From an uncultured Ruminococcus sp. (GTDB lineage Bacteria; Bacillota; Clostridia; Oscillospirales; Acutalibacteraceae): a stretch of DNA of 50,394 bases. Position 1 is the stretch's first letter. Each line of letters opens with the position of its first letter. A program made the position numbers and the translations under genes. Positions 31,884 to 39,696 of the stretch are shown here, piece by piece. The notes under the pieces were generated by a model. The model ran no database searches, was not told the origin of the DNA, and saw only the letters and a list, made by a program, of their open reading frames with translations. The stretch covers positions 1 through 50,394 of the forward strand of contig CAJOII010000008.1 of the NCBI GenBank assembly GCA_905234535.1, in the 5' to 3' direction.

Positions 31884-32603
31884 TTACTGAATCATCACTG
31901 TGATCAAGGAGAGGTTGTCGTGGTTTTCGGGGACGCGGTCGATGGCGCGGTTTAAGAGAAGATGGGCCCACTGCTGCGCGTTTGACGCCTTGTTAAGGTC
32001 TATGAGCATCTCTTCGTCGCGGACATATTCCCACAGTCCGTCGGAGCATAGGAGAAAGGCGTCGCCCTTTTCAACGGGGGAGGAGGCGGTATCGACCGGA
32101 GGACAGGTCTTGCCGCCTAAGGTGCGCAAGAGCGCGCTCTGATCCTCGTCGGTCGCGATCTGTTCTCTCGTGATCTCGCCTGCTCTGTATTTTTTATAGG
32201 CAACGGAGTGGTCTTCCGTAACACTCTCGATGTGTTCGTTATGGAAGAAGTACAGACGCGAGTCGCCGACATGCGCCCAACAAGCGTTCGTCGCCCTGAC
32301 AGACAGTATCACCGCGGTGGTCTTCATATTGCATTTTTCTCTATTCTGGATGAACAGCAGATTATCGTTGGTCTTCTTGAGACCGTTCGCGATCCACTTC
32401 TCCATATCCGCCTGCGGGGAGGGATCCTTCGCCTTGACAAAGGTGAAAGCGACGCACTTAGAGGCTAATTCTCCGCGCTGATGCCCGCCCAGACCATCGG
32501 CAAGAATGAATACAATTCCGTCGGACAGGTCTTTTTTATCCACGAAGTCTTCGTTATATTCCCTGCCGCCGGGATTTGTATAGATATAGCTGTCTATCGT
32601 CAT
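31884..32603 (-). CDS. PP2C-type Ser/Thr phosphatase
   Basis: 239 residues, the compact bacterial Stp1 length. Metal-binding Asp motifs are complete: NPGGREYNEDF, ADGLGGHQRGELAS, HVGDSRLYFF, LCSDGLWEYV and ENHDNLSLI. It removes phosphate from Ser/Thr residues and should oppose the kinases of this locus. It is cytoplasmic, with no membrane segment. It lies 7 bp after the protease-FHA gene and 18 bp before the VWA-FHA gene. Start ATG 32603 has GGAG about 10 nt upstream. Confidence 0.95.
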   Translation of the reverse strand: MTIDSYIYTNPGGREYNEDFVDKKDLSDGIVFILADGLGGHQRGELASKCVAFTFVKAKDPSPQADMEKWIANGLKKTNDNLLFIQNREKCNMKTTAVILSVRATNACWAHVGDSRLYFFHNEHIESVTEDHSVAYKKYRAGEITREQIATDEDQSALLRTLGGKTCPPVDTASSPVEKGDAFLLCSDGLWEYVRDEEMLIDLNKASNAQQWAHLLLNRAIDRVPENHDNLSLITVMIQ

Positions 32604-32610
32604 GGAAAGA

Positions 32611-33897
32611 TCACTCCACTTCTACGCCCATCATATTTTCTTTGTCGCCGAGATAGAAGCGGTCGCCCGATCTTAAGTGATACGCAACACCGGGGTTGAG
32701 CTTGGTGCCGTCGGAGAGATAGGTGCCGTAAGAAGAGTTGAGGTCGGTCAGGACGAAGTCGCCGGTCGCCTTGTTATACGCTAAGGAGCAGTGTCTGCCG
32801 GATACGCCGGGGGTGCCTTCCTTGAAGACAACGGCGCAGACATTGACATTTCTGCCGATGAAGATCTGCTCGTCTCTGATGACGATGCGCTTGCCGTTGT
32901 GCTGGACCGCGTAGGAGCGCACATAGGGGAACTTCTGCTGCGCTGCGGGAGTCTGAGGAGGCGTCTGAACAGGGGGCTGAGAACCCGCCTTCTTGTTCTT
33001 GGAGGTGACCAGAACGATGATGAGAACCGCAATACCCGCGAGGACGATGACCGCAGCGGCGATGATGATGATCAGTGTCCAGTTAAAACCGGATTCAATA
33101 ACATAAGGGATGCCGTTTCTGTCGAGGATCGGGGTGACATCGGTGATGTTGATGCCGTAGTAGACGGACGCGGTGTCGAGCTCGCTTGAATACATCTCGA
33201 CGACGCCGGAGCTGGCGATACCGATCGCGGAGCCCTTCTCGTTGACGATGGGACCGCCGGAGTTGCCGTGATTGATGGCGCAGTCGGTCTGGATCAGGTT
33301 GACGCCGATGCCGGAGACGGTGAGCAGTCTGCTCAGGGTGCCGTTCGAAACACTGGAGCTCGAGACCTCCCATCTGCTCAGCGCCTTTTTGTAGTCGTTA
33401 TCGGCGATCGCGGGATAGCCGATCGCGTAGATGCTGGTGCTGACCATGGAGTCGGTCGCGGGGCAGAGGACGATGGGCTTTCTCTCGGTGGTGGGAGCCG
33501 CGAGCTTTAAGGCTGCGATATCCTTCTTCGCGTCATACTCTACGGGGAACGCCTCGTCATAGTCGTCGGAGTTGTAGTAGATCCGGATCTGAGTGCGGCC
33601 GGAGTAGTTCACGCCTGCGACCTTGAGGGTGATGATCTCGCCGCCGCCGTATTCGAGATAGTCAGAGATGACATGGTGGTTGGTGATCATATACTGGGGA
33701 GCTTCGCCGCTCTTGCCGACGAAGAAGCATGAGCCGGACGCGATCGGGAGCACGCCGTCCGTGCCTAAGTCAAGGCAGGTCAGTACGACCGCGACAGATT
33801 CTCTCGCGTCGTTGGGGGAAGCAGCGGAAGCCGAAAATACCGCAAAGCTCGCAATCAGCGCAATGACTGCGATCAGGGAAATAATTCTTTTAAACAT
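32611..33897 (-). CDS. Extracellular trypsin-like protease - transmembrane - cytoplasmic FHA protein
   Basis: 428 residues. Signal peptide (1-26, SASAA), then a chymotrypsin-fold serine protease domain with its triad in place: His in MITNHHVIS (H75), Asp in AKKDIAALKL (D126), Ser in NHGNSGGPI (S213). There is no PDZ domain, unlike HtrA. A membrane helix (273-299), a Pro/Gln linker and an FHA domain (about 340-428: IFIGRNVNVC, VSGRHCSL, NSSYGTYLSDG) follow. The protease should act outside the membrane while the FHA domain binds phosphothreonine inside, so proteolysis outside could be controlled by, or report to, the kinases. ATG 33897 follows AAGGAGAG. Confidence 0.9.
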   Translation of the reverse strand: MFKRIISLIAVIALIASFAVFSASAASPNDARESVAVVLTCLDLGTDGVLPIASGSCFFVGKSGEAPQYMITNHHVISDYLEYGGGEIITLKVAGVNYSGRTQIRIYYNSDDYDEAFPVEYDAKKDIAALKLAAPTTERKPIVLCPATDSMVSTSIYAIGYPAIADNDYKKALSRWEVSSSSVSNGTLSRLLTVSGIGVNLIQTDCAINHGNSGGPIVNEKGSAIGIASSGVVEMYSSELDTASVYYGINITDVTPILDRNGIPYVIESGFNWTLIIIIAAAVIVLAGIAVLIIVLVTSKNKKAGSQPPVQTPPQTPAAQQKFPYVRSYAVQHNGKRIVIRDEQIFIGRNVNVCAVVFKEGTPGVSGRHCSLAYNKATGDFVLTDLNSSYGTYLSDGTKLNPGVAYHLRSGDRFYLGDKENMMGVEVE

Positions 33898-33912
33898 ATT
33901 GTTCTCTCCTTT

Positions 33913-34734
33913 TTAATTTTCGCACTTGATGATAAGCGCGGTGTAGTTATCCTGATAGGGAAGTCCCCTTAAGATGATTTGTTCTTCTAATTCTTTGGTC
34001 ATCTGCTCGGGAGCGGGGTTCTCAAGACATCTGAGCATGGTCTCTTCATCGAGCACTCCCGCAACGCCGTCTGAGCACAGCATGACCACATCTGAGTCTC
34101 TCAGCCTGAGCGGTCTGACAAAACCGTCGATATCGGTGAGCTCGTCAATACCTAAGTACTGTGTTACCGCTGCCTTCTCGGGATCTGAGCGGGCGATAGA
34201 AGGATCGAACCCGCCGCCCCTGATCGTCTCCGCGTAGACCTCATGCTGAACATTCTGCAGTTTGTTGAGCAGATACAGCGACGGTCCTCTCTTCAAGAGA
34301 AGATAGCTGTCGCCCACGCTTGCGAAGTACAGGTGGGAGTCGTAGAAGAGACACACGATGGCGGTAGAGCCGCCTTCACCGTCCAACAGCGAGTAGACGC
34401 GTTCGTTGGCGCTGAGCAGGGCATCTTTGAGCTGAGAGAAAATGTCAGATTCATAGTCAAGATTCTCGAAAGCCGAGCGGATGACTTCGATCGCGTTGTC
34501 CGACGCGAGCCGTCCGTCCTTCATACCGCCCATTCCGTCCGCGACGATCGCAAGAAGACCCTTGTTCTTGATCGCGACGACATCGAGCACATTCGCGAAC
34601 GCGAACGCGTCTTCCTGTCGCTGACGCGCGCCGATCCCCTGCAGGTTTGCGACCCTGTAGCTGATCGGACGGTCTTTCTTTATTTGCGGCGAATTGACGG
34701 GAGGGACATCTTGGGTTTGATTGAATTTTGGCAT
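33913..34734 (-). CDS. PP2C-type Ser/Thr phosphatase, second copy
   Basis: 273 residues, with a 25-residue N-terminal extension before the PP2C fold. Motifs: GARQRQEDAF, VADGMGGMKDGRLASD, VGDSYLLLKRG, LCSDGVAGVLDEE, and DNYTALII at the end. The last motif has Tyr-Thr where Leu-Ser is usual, but the Asp is kept. It is only distantly similar to the other phosphatase of the operon, so the two may have separate substrates. It starts 43 bp after the FHA/zinc-ribbon gene. Confidence 0.93.
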   Translation of the reverse strand: MPKFNQTQDVPPVNSPQIKKDRPISYRVANLQGIGARQRQEDAFAFANVLDVVAIKNKGLLAIVADGMGGMKDGRLASDNAIEVIRSAFENLDYESDIFSQLKDALLSANERVYSLLDGEGGSTAIVCLFYDSHLYFASVGDSYLLLKRGPSLYLLNKLQNVQHEVYAETIRGGGFDPSIARSDPEKAAVTQYLGIDELTDIDGFVRPLRLRDSDVVMLCSDGVAGVLDEETMLRCLENPAPEQMTKELEEQIILRGLPYQDNYTALIIKCEN

Positions 34735-34777
34735 ATTTTTTCTCCGTTAGGGGTGATATGGTGGTGTGGTTTTGAAA

Positions 34778-35452
34778 TTACTCCGCTACACCGTTATCCC
34801 AGCTGAATTTGTCACAGCAAAGCGGAACAAAGACGACCTTGCTGGTGCCCAGCTCGATGACATCATACGCGTTGAGCTTGACCGGGGTATAAACGGGCTC
34901 GTCGTTGATGTAGATGTTGTTGGTGCTGTCGCCGGGGATGAACTGGAAGTTGTTGTGCTTGTGATCATACGCCAGACGCGCGTGGTTCTCCTTGGAGATG
35001 GTGTTGTCCTTTTTGATGACGACATCGTTTGAGTCGCTTCTGCCGATGTTGTTGATCTTTGCCCAAAGATGATAGTCCTTGCCCTTTTCGGGACCGTCGA
35101 TGCAGACGAGCCAGCCGACGACGGGATCTAAGCTGTCGTGGCTCTTCTTGAAGACGCCGACGGTCTTGTTGACCTCTTCTTTGGGTTCTTCCTTCGGCTT
35201 ATTGCCCATGCCGGGCGCGACGGTCTTGGAGCCGCCCGCATCAATGCCGCCGTAGCCGACAGCCGCGGTTCTTCCCATGACGGTCTGCGCGTGACCGCCC
35301 GCTCCCATCATACCGGGAGCGACTGTCTTGTTCGCTCCGGAAGAAGCGCCCTGACCGAAGTCGATCACTCTGTTGTCTCCGTTGCAGTACGGACAGGTCG
35401 CATACTGATCAGTATCGTAAACATGTCCCTTTCCGCATTCTGTGATTGCCAT
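34778..35452 (-). CDS. Soluble FHA protein with zinc ribbon and repeated KTV motifs
   Basis: 224 residues from ATG 35452, 8 nt after AGAGG (a GTG at 35461 overlaps that site). A short zinc-ribbon-like segment opens the protein (CGKGHVYDTDQYATCPYC). A Gly-rich disordered part follows with three similar threonines: NKTVAPGM (T43), SKTVAPGM (T77) and NKTVGVF (T97). An FHA domain fills about 110-215 (NNIGRSDSNDVVI, SKENHARLAYD, NNIYINDE). The KTV sites are likely kinase targets, as in GarA/FhaA-like proteins where a phosphothreonine N-terminal to the FHA domain binds it in cis. It has no membrane helix and may be the cytoplasmic hub of the locus. Confidence 0.88.
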   Translation of the reverse strand: MAITECGKGHVYDTDQYATCPYCNGDNRVIDFGQGASSGANKTVAPGMMGAGGHAQTVMGRTAAVGYGGIDAGGSKTVAPGMGNKPKEEPKEEVNKTVGVFKKSHDSLDPVVGWLVCIDGPEKGKDYHLWAKINNIGRSDSNDVVIKKDNTISKENHARLAYDHKHNNFQFIPGDSTNNIYINDEPVYTPVKLNAYDVIELGTSKVVFVPLCCDKFSWDNGVAE

Positions 35453-35461
35453 AGTTTTCAC

Positions 35462-35542
35462 CTCTTAAAAAATTTTATATTTAAACCGTAGCGGTTTAAT
35501 GACATTGTAACAAAAGAATATGGGTATATCCGTATAACGCTT
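35462..35542 (-). other. 81-bp gap with perfect hairpin
   Basis: TTAAACCG (35481-35488) and CGGTTTAA (35492-35499) form an 8-bp stem with a 3-nt loop between the small kinase gene and the FHA gene; a second hairpin, AACGCT/AGCGTT, lies at 35536-35550 over the kinase stop codon. Neither has a T-run directly after it on the minus strand. They may alter mRNA stability within the operon. Confidence 0.45.
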
Positions 35543-36538
35543 TCAGCGTTTTTTGACAGGCTGCTGATAGATCGGCGGGGGAATGGGGCCTAATGCCCTC
35601 TTGAACGCCGCCATGTTCTGGAACCGCTTCTTCGGGTCGATCGAGAGCGCCTGTTCGATCGCTCTCGAGGACGCGTGCGGGATATCCGCGCACAGCCTCT
35701 CGGGCGCGATCAGATCGTCGAGCTCCATCCGCTTGATCGAGTCGGTCGGGGTGCTGCCGGTGATCGCGCGGTAGATAGTCGCCGCGAGTGAGTACACATC
35801 GGTGTAGGGACCTTGCTTGCCGTGACGGGAGTACTGCTCCTTCGGCGCGTAGCCGTGCTTCAAGATGATGTCCAAAGAGTTCGACTTGTTGCCCATCGCG
35901 TATCTGGCGGAGCCGAAGTCGAGCAGCTTGATCTGATCTGTTCCTGTGATGAAGATGTTGTCGGGACTGATGTCCCTGTGGATCAGCCCGACGCTGTGGA
36001 CAGCCGACAGCGCGTCCATCACGGGATAGACGATCCTTCTTGTATCGCCGAAGGAGATCTTGCCGCCGCGGCGGTTTAAGTAGTTCTGCAGGTTCTCGCC
36101 CTGCACATATTCCATCACATAGTACGCGGTGCCGTTTTCTTCGAAGTAGCAGTACACCGTGACGATGTTCGGGTTTGAGATAAATTTGGAGATGGTCATC
36201 GCTTCATCCTTGAAGCGTTCTCTGCCGTAGAAGAAGATCTCGTCCATGTTTGAGGAATAGGTCGAGACGGTTAGCGCGCCTCTTCTGGTTGCGGCGGTAT
36301 CGGGAAAGTACTCCTTGATCGCGACCTTTCTCTTGGTGCGGTAGTCCATCGCCACATAGGTGATACCGAAGCCGCCCTGACCCAGGACTCTGCCGATGAT
36401 ATATCTTCCGGCTAAGATCGTGCCCTCCGGCAGGGCGAGGGGATACTTCTCTTTAAGCATTCCCTTCTGATAGCCGCAGTAAGGACAGACACCGTAGGTA
36501 TTCTTTTCTCTGAAGCAGTAATAACATAACTCAGACAT
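35543..36538 (-). CDS. Soluble Ser/Thr protein kinase with N-terminal zinc ribbon
   Basis: 331 residues from ATG 36538, preceded by GGAGGA; the longer frame would overlap the kinase gene upstream. CYYC and CPYC (residues 5-8 and 18-21) form the ribbon. The kinase fold has VLGQGGFGITY, the ATP-binding Lys in VAIKEYFP (K75), HRDISPDN, DFGSARY and YAPKEQYS. The catalytic loop has Ser where most Ser/Thr kinases have Lys (HRDxKPxN). No membrane helix is present and the protein ends shortly after the kinase domain, in a Pro/Lys-rich tail. It is a shorter relative of the two membrane kinases beside it. Confidence 0.92.
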   Translation of the reverse strand: MSELCYYCFREKNTYGVCPYCGYQKGMLKEKYPLALPEGTILAGRYIIGRVLGQGGFGITYVAMDYRTKRKVAIKEYFPDTAATRRGALTVSTYSSNMDEIFFYGRERFKDEAMTISKFISNPNIVTVYCYFEENGTAYYVMEYVQGENLQNYLNRRGGKISFGDTRRIVYPVMDALSAVHSVGLIHRDISPDNIFITGTDQIKLLDFGSARYAMGNKSNSLDIILKHGYAPKEQYSRHGKQGPYTDVYSLAATIYRAITGSTPTDSIKRMELDDLIAPERLCADIPHASSRAIEQALSIDPKKRFQNMAAFKRALGPIPPPIYQQPVKKR

Positions 36539-36557
36539 ACTGTCCTCCGCAAAACGA

Positions 36558-38804
36558 TCAGTCCGGTTCAAGGATAAAGGTAGCCTGATAGGATTTGTAG
36601 TTGTTTGTTTCGTCGTAGCGTGTCTGGATCGCGGTCAGCGTACCCTTCTTCGATACCGCGATGGTCTCCTGACAGTGGAGGGTCTCGCCGACAGCGATAT
36701 AGTCGGGCCAGTTGTACTTGTCAATATAGTAGAACTGGGCGTTCTTGCCGGCAGAATCGACGGTGTTGTACGGCCATCCGAAGTAGAGCCCGTCTCCCTC
36801 GATGCCGTAGTTCGTATAGGTATAGTCGATGAGATAGACGACATCGGCGGCTTCCGCGTTGCGGTCGCTGACCTCCTTGACGGAGTTGACCGTCAGGGAG
36901 AAGAGCCCGTCTACCTTCCATGTGTCGCCGATGTAGAACTCACCCTCCGAGGCGGTGCCGCCCTTATTCTCAGCGGTGGTATCTGCGTCGGGATCGAAGA
37001 TCTCAAAGGTGTAAGAGCAGAAGTACTCTTTGGTCTCCTGATTGTACAGGGTGATGGTGACGACGCCGGCGTCGGCCGATTCAAAGCCGCCGTCCCAGTA
37101 GATCTGGAGGTTCTTTTCGGTGGTGACATCCTCCCAGACCTTCTCGGCGGTATAGCCTGAAGAATGAGAGACAAAGTACGCGACATTGATGGGGTTGTCA
37201 TCATCGCCGCCGTTGACCGCGAAGACGATGTGGAAGTAGTCTTCGTCTGTAGAGACCTCGTTCATGACGGCCTCGAGATCGTTTTCGTCGGTGTTGGCGG
37301 CTTCGAGTGAGATGCTCCACAGGCTGTGGTTCTCAACGGTATGGACGGTCTCCATCTCGGCAGGGGATGTGTTGGGAGCGGCGGTCTCGTCGGTGTTTTC
37401 GGTTGCATGGGTGTTGTCGTTATTGTAGGTGTAGTCGTTATTGTAGGTATAGTCCGTGTAGGTGGGGGTTATATTTGCCGAGGAGCCTAAGCAGCTCACG
37501 CAGGACGCGACCGAGATGATGAGGATCAGCGCCGTCAGCGTAACAGCGCCGACGATGATCACCGGGATCAGCCACGGCTTTCTCTTCTTTTGGGGCTCTG
37601 GAGCGGGCGCGCCGCTTGAGGAGACAGGGGCGCTCTGGGTACCGGAGACGGGAGTATAAGTTCCCTGCGTGCCGGATGTAGGATAGCCCGATACGGGCTG
37701 TGCGGAAGTGCCGGTATTCGGTACGCCCATAGCGCCGGAGGCGCTGACAGGCGTCTGAGAGGTCGGAGGAGTCTGACTGAAGAAGGTGATGCCGCCGGAC
37801 TGTTCGCTTCTGACCGATGAAGGATGAGCCGGCGACGCGGCGGCGATGGTCATCGCGTTCTTGAACGCCGCGATATTCTGGAAACGGTCGGAGGGCTGTA
37901 CGGCGAGCGCCTTTAAGAGCGCTTCTTCCGCTTTCTTCGGGATCATCACGCCCAAGGACGACGGGGTCCTCAGCTCATCGTGATCGATACGGTCGATCGA
38001 ATCCGGCGGGACCTGACCCGTGATCGCGCGGTAGAAGGTCGCCGCGATCGAGTAGACATCGGTGAAGGGACCCTGTCTGCCGTGGCGGGTGTACTGCTCC
38101 TTCGGCGCGTAGCCGTGCTTTAAGACGATGTCGAGCGAGCGGCTCTTGTCGCCTAACGAATATCTGGCGGCGCCGAAGTCGAGGAGCTTGATCTTGTTGT
38201 CCTTGCAAAGGTAGATGTTGTCGGGGCTGATGTCTCTGTGGACGATGCCCTTTGAGTGGACGATCGAGAGCGCGTCCATCACCGGGAAGAGGAGGCGCTT
38301 CGCGTCTTCAAAGGAGATGGTGCCGCCGCGCCTGGTGATATAGTCCTGCAGGCTCTCGCCCTCGATGTATTCCATCGCGAAATACGCGGTGCCGTTCTCT
38401 TCAAAGTAGCTGTAGACCTTAACGATGCTGTCGTTGCCGAGGAATTCGGCAAGGGTCTTCGCCTCATCTAAGAAACAGTCCTTGCCGTAGGTGAAGTTCT
38501 CTTCCCGCTCGCCCGCGTAGGAGGATACGGTGAGCCGGTCGGTTCTGGTGACGAGCGTCTCGGGAAAATATTCCTTCAAGGCGACCTTCTCTTTGGTCTT
38601 GTAGTCCTCTGCGAGATAGGTGATGCCGAAGCCGCCCTGACCCAGGACTCTGCCGACGATATATCTGCCGGCTAAGATCGTGCCCGCGGGGAGGGCGACG
38701 GGGTATTTTGCGATGCTCTGCTGTTCGTTAAAGCCGCAGTTCGGGCAGAACTTTGTCTCGGGATCTTTCTTTTCAAAGCAATTGGGGCAAATATGTTCCT
38801 GCAT
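36558..38804 (-). CDS. Membrane Ser/Thr protein kinase with zinc ribbon and beta-rich ectodomain
   Basis: 748 residues from ATG 38804, 8 nt after AGAGG. N-terminal ribbon CPNC...CPNC (6-9 and 20-23), kinase domain about 47-310 (LGQGGFGITY, VALKEYFP, HRDISPDN, DFGAARY, APKEQYTRHG), a Ser/Thr/Pro/Gly-rich linker, and a membrane helix at about 413-437. The outside part begins with a Tyr/Asn/Thr-rich stretch and continues with two beta-rich regions; the last one (GDTWKVDGLFSLTVNSVKEV) resembles the DUF4352-type immunoglobulin-like fold often found in secreted Firmicutes proteins. No PASTA repeat is seen. A signal detected by the ectodomain is probably passed to the kinase. Confidence 0.9.
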   Translation of the reverse strand: MQEHICPNCFEKKDPETKFCPNCGFNEQQSIAKYPVALPAGTILAGRYIVGRVLGQGGFGITYLAEDYKTKEKVALKEYFPETLVTRTDRLTVSSYAGEREENFTYGKDCFLDEAKTLAEFLGNDSIVKVYSYFEENGTAYFAMEYIEGESLQDYITRRGGTISFEDAKRLLFPVMDALSIVHSKGIVHRDISPDNIYLCKDNKIKLLDFGAARYSLGDKSRSLDIVLKHGYAPKEQYTRHGRQGPFTDVYSIAATFYRAITGQVPPDSIDRIDHDELRTPSSLGVMIPKKAEEALLKALAVQPSDRFQNIAAFKNAMTIAAASPAHPSSVRSEQSGGITFFSQTPPTSQTPVSASGAMGVPNTGTSAQPVSGYPTSGTQGTYTPVSGTQSAPVSSSGAPAPEPQKKRKPWLIPVIIVGAVTLTALILIISVASCVSCLGSSANITPTYTDYTYNNDYTYNNDNTHATENTDETAAPNTSPAEMETVHTVENHSLWSISLEAANTDENDLEAVMNEVSTDEDYFHIVFAVNGGDDDNPINVAYFVSHSSGYTAEKVWEDVTTEKNLQIYWDGGFESADAGVVTITLYNQETKEYFCSYTFEIFDPDADTTAENKGGTASEGEFYIGDTWKVDGLFSLTVNSVKEVSDRNAEAADVVYLIDYTYTNYGIEGDGLYFGWPYNTVDSAGKNAQFYYIDKYNWPDYIAVGETLHCQETIAVSKKGTLTAIQTRYDETNNYKSYQATFILEPD

Positions 38805-38816
38805 AAAGGACACCTC

Positions 38817-39680
38817 TCAGTTGATCAATATATAAGGATGGGAGTTTGCCGAAAGTTTCTGAAGATAGGAGAGGACCATGTCCTCAGAGGTCGATACACA
38901 GCCTGCGGTGGGAGCGGATCCGATATGGAAGAAGATCGCCGATCCCAGCGGGCTGACGCACGCGGTGTTGTATCCGATGACAAAGCCGTAGTTGTACGCG
39001 GCGTAGTCGATCATATGCTCCGCGGAGGACCAGTCCTTATCGTCGGTACCCTCCACGCGCTGATTGTAGTATTTTGAGTCCGGGTCATCTACCCAGTAGG
39101 TATCTTCGGTGATCTGGAAGGTCTCGAGCCCCGTCTCGGGCGCCGAGTGGATATAGAACGCGTCAAGCACGGGGAAGAATCCCGCGGGAGTGGCGCTGAC
39201 ATACTCCGACATCTCGCCGGTGACGCCCTGTTCTCCGACATGACCCGAACACGAAAGAGCTTCATCTTCTGTCCATCGGTTACCGCTGATTTCAAAGAAG
39301 CGGATCTGTGCCTGATTAAAGGAGGATGTCACCGTAATAATCTGTGTGATATCTTCCGCGCTCAGGTCGTCTTCCGTGATCCCCTGATAAGAGAGCAGAG
39401 CTCTGAGCTCTTCATCCATCACAGGGGCGTCGCTGTCGGACGGCTCTGTATCCGGCGCGTCTGTCTCGAAGGATACATCGGGCGCGTCCGTCTCTTCTGT
39501 TGCAGGAGCGGTCGTGTCCCGATCGATCGGGAGCGTGATGAATTTTTCACTGCCGGCGGCAGCGGTGCTCTCGACCGGTGCGGGTTCAGTGAGAGACGGC
39601 GAGATCAGTATCACAGTGCCTGTCACCAAAGCGACAGAAATGATAGATACGATAATGATAATCAGTTGGCTTCTCTTCAT
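38817..39680 (-). CDS. Membrane-anchored L,D-transpeptidase-like protein
   Basis: 287 residues. One membrane helix (about 7-27) is followed by an acidic Thr/Pro/Asp linker (35-90) and an outside domain. The end holds the YkuD-type site FFHIGSAPTAGCVSTSE with the nucleophile Cys at 261 and a His at 252. The sequence is closer to COG3786-type enzymes than to classical YkuD because TAGCVS replaces SHGCIR. These proteins form 3-3 cross-links or attach groups to peptidoglycan. It lies between two kinase genes, 16 bp after the kinase with its own transpeptidase domain. Confidence 0.85.
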   Translation of the reverse strand: MKRSQLIIIIVSIISVALVTGTVILISPSLTEPAPVESTAAAGSEKFITLPIDRDTTAPATEETDAPDVSFETDAPDTEPSDSDAPVMDEELRALLSYQGITEDDLSAEDITQIITVTSSFNQAQIRFFEISGNRWTEDEALSCSGHVGEQGVTGEMSEYVSATPAGFFPVLDAFYIHSAPETGLETFQITEDTYWVDDPDSKYYNQRVEGTDDKDWSSAEHMIDYAAYNYGFVIGYNTACVSPLGSAIFFHIGSAPTAGCVSTSEDMVLSYLQKLSANSHPYILIN

Positions 39681-39696
39681 ATAAAGCTCCGATGGA

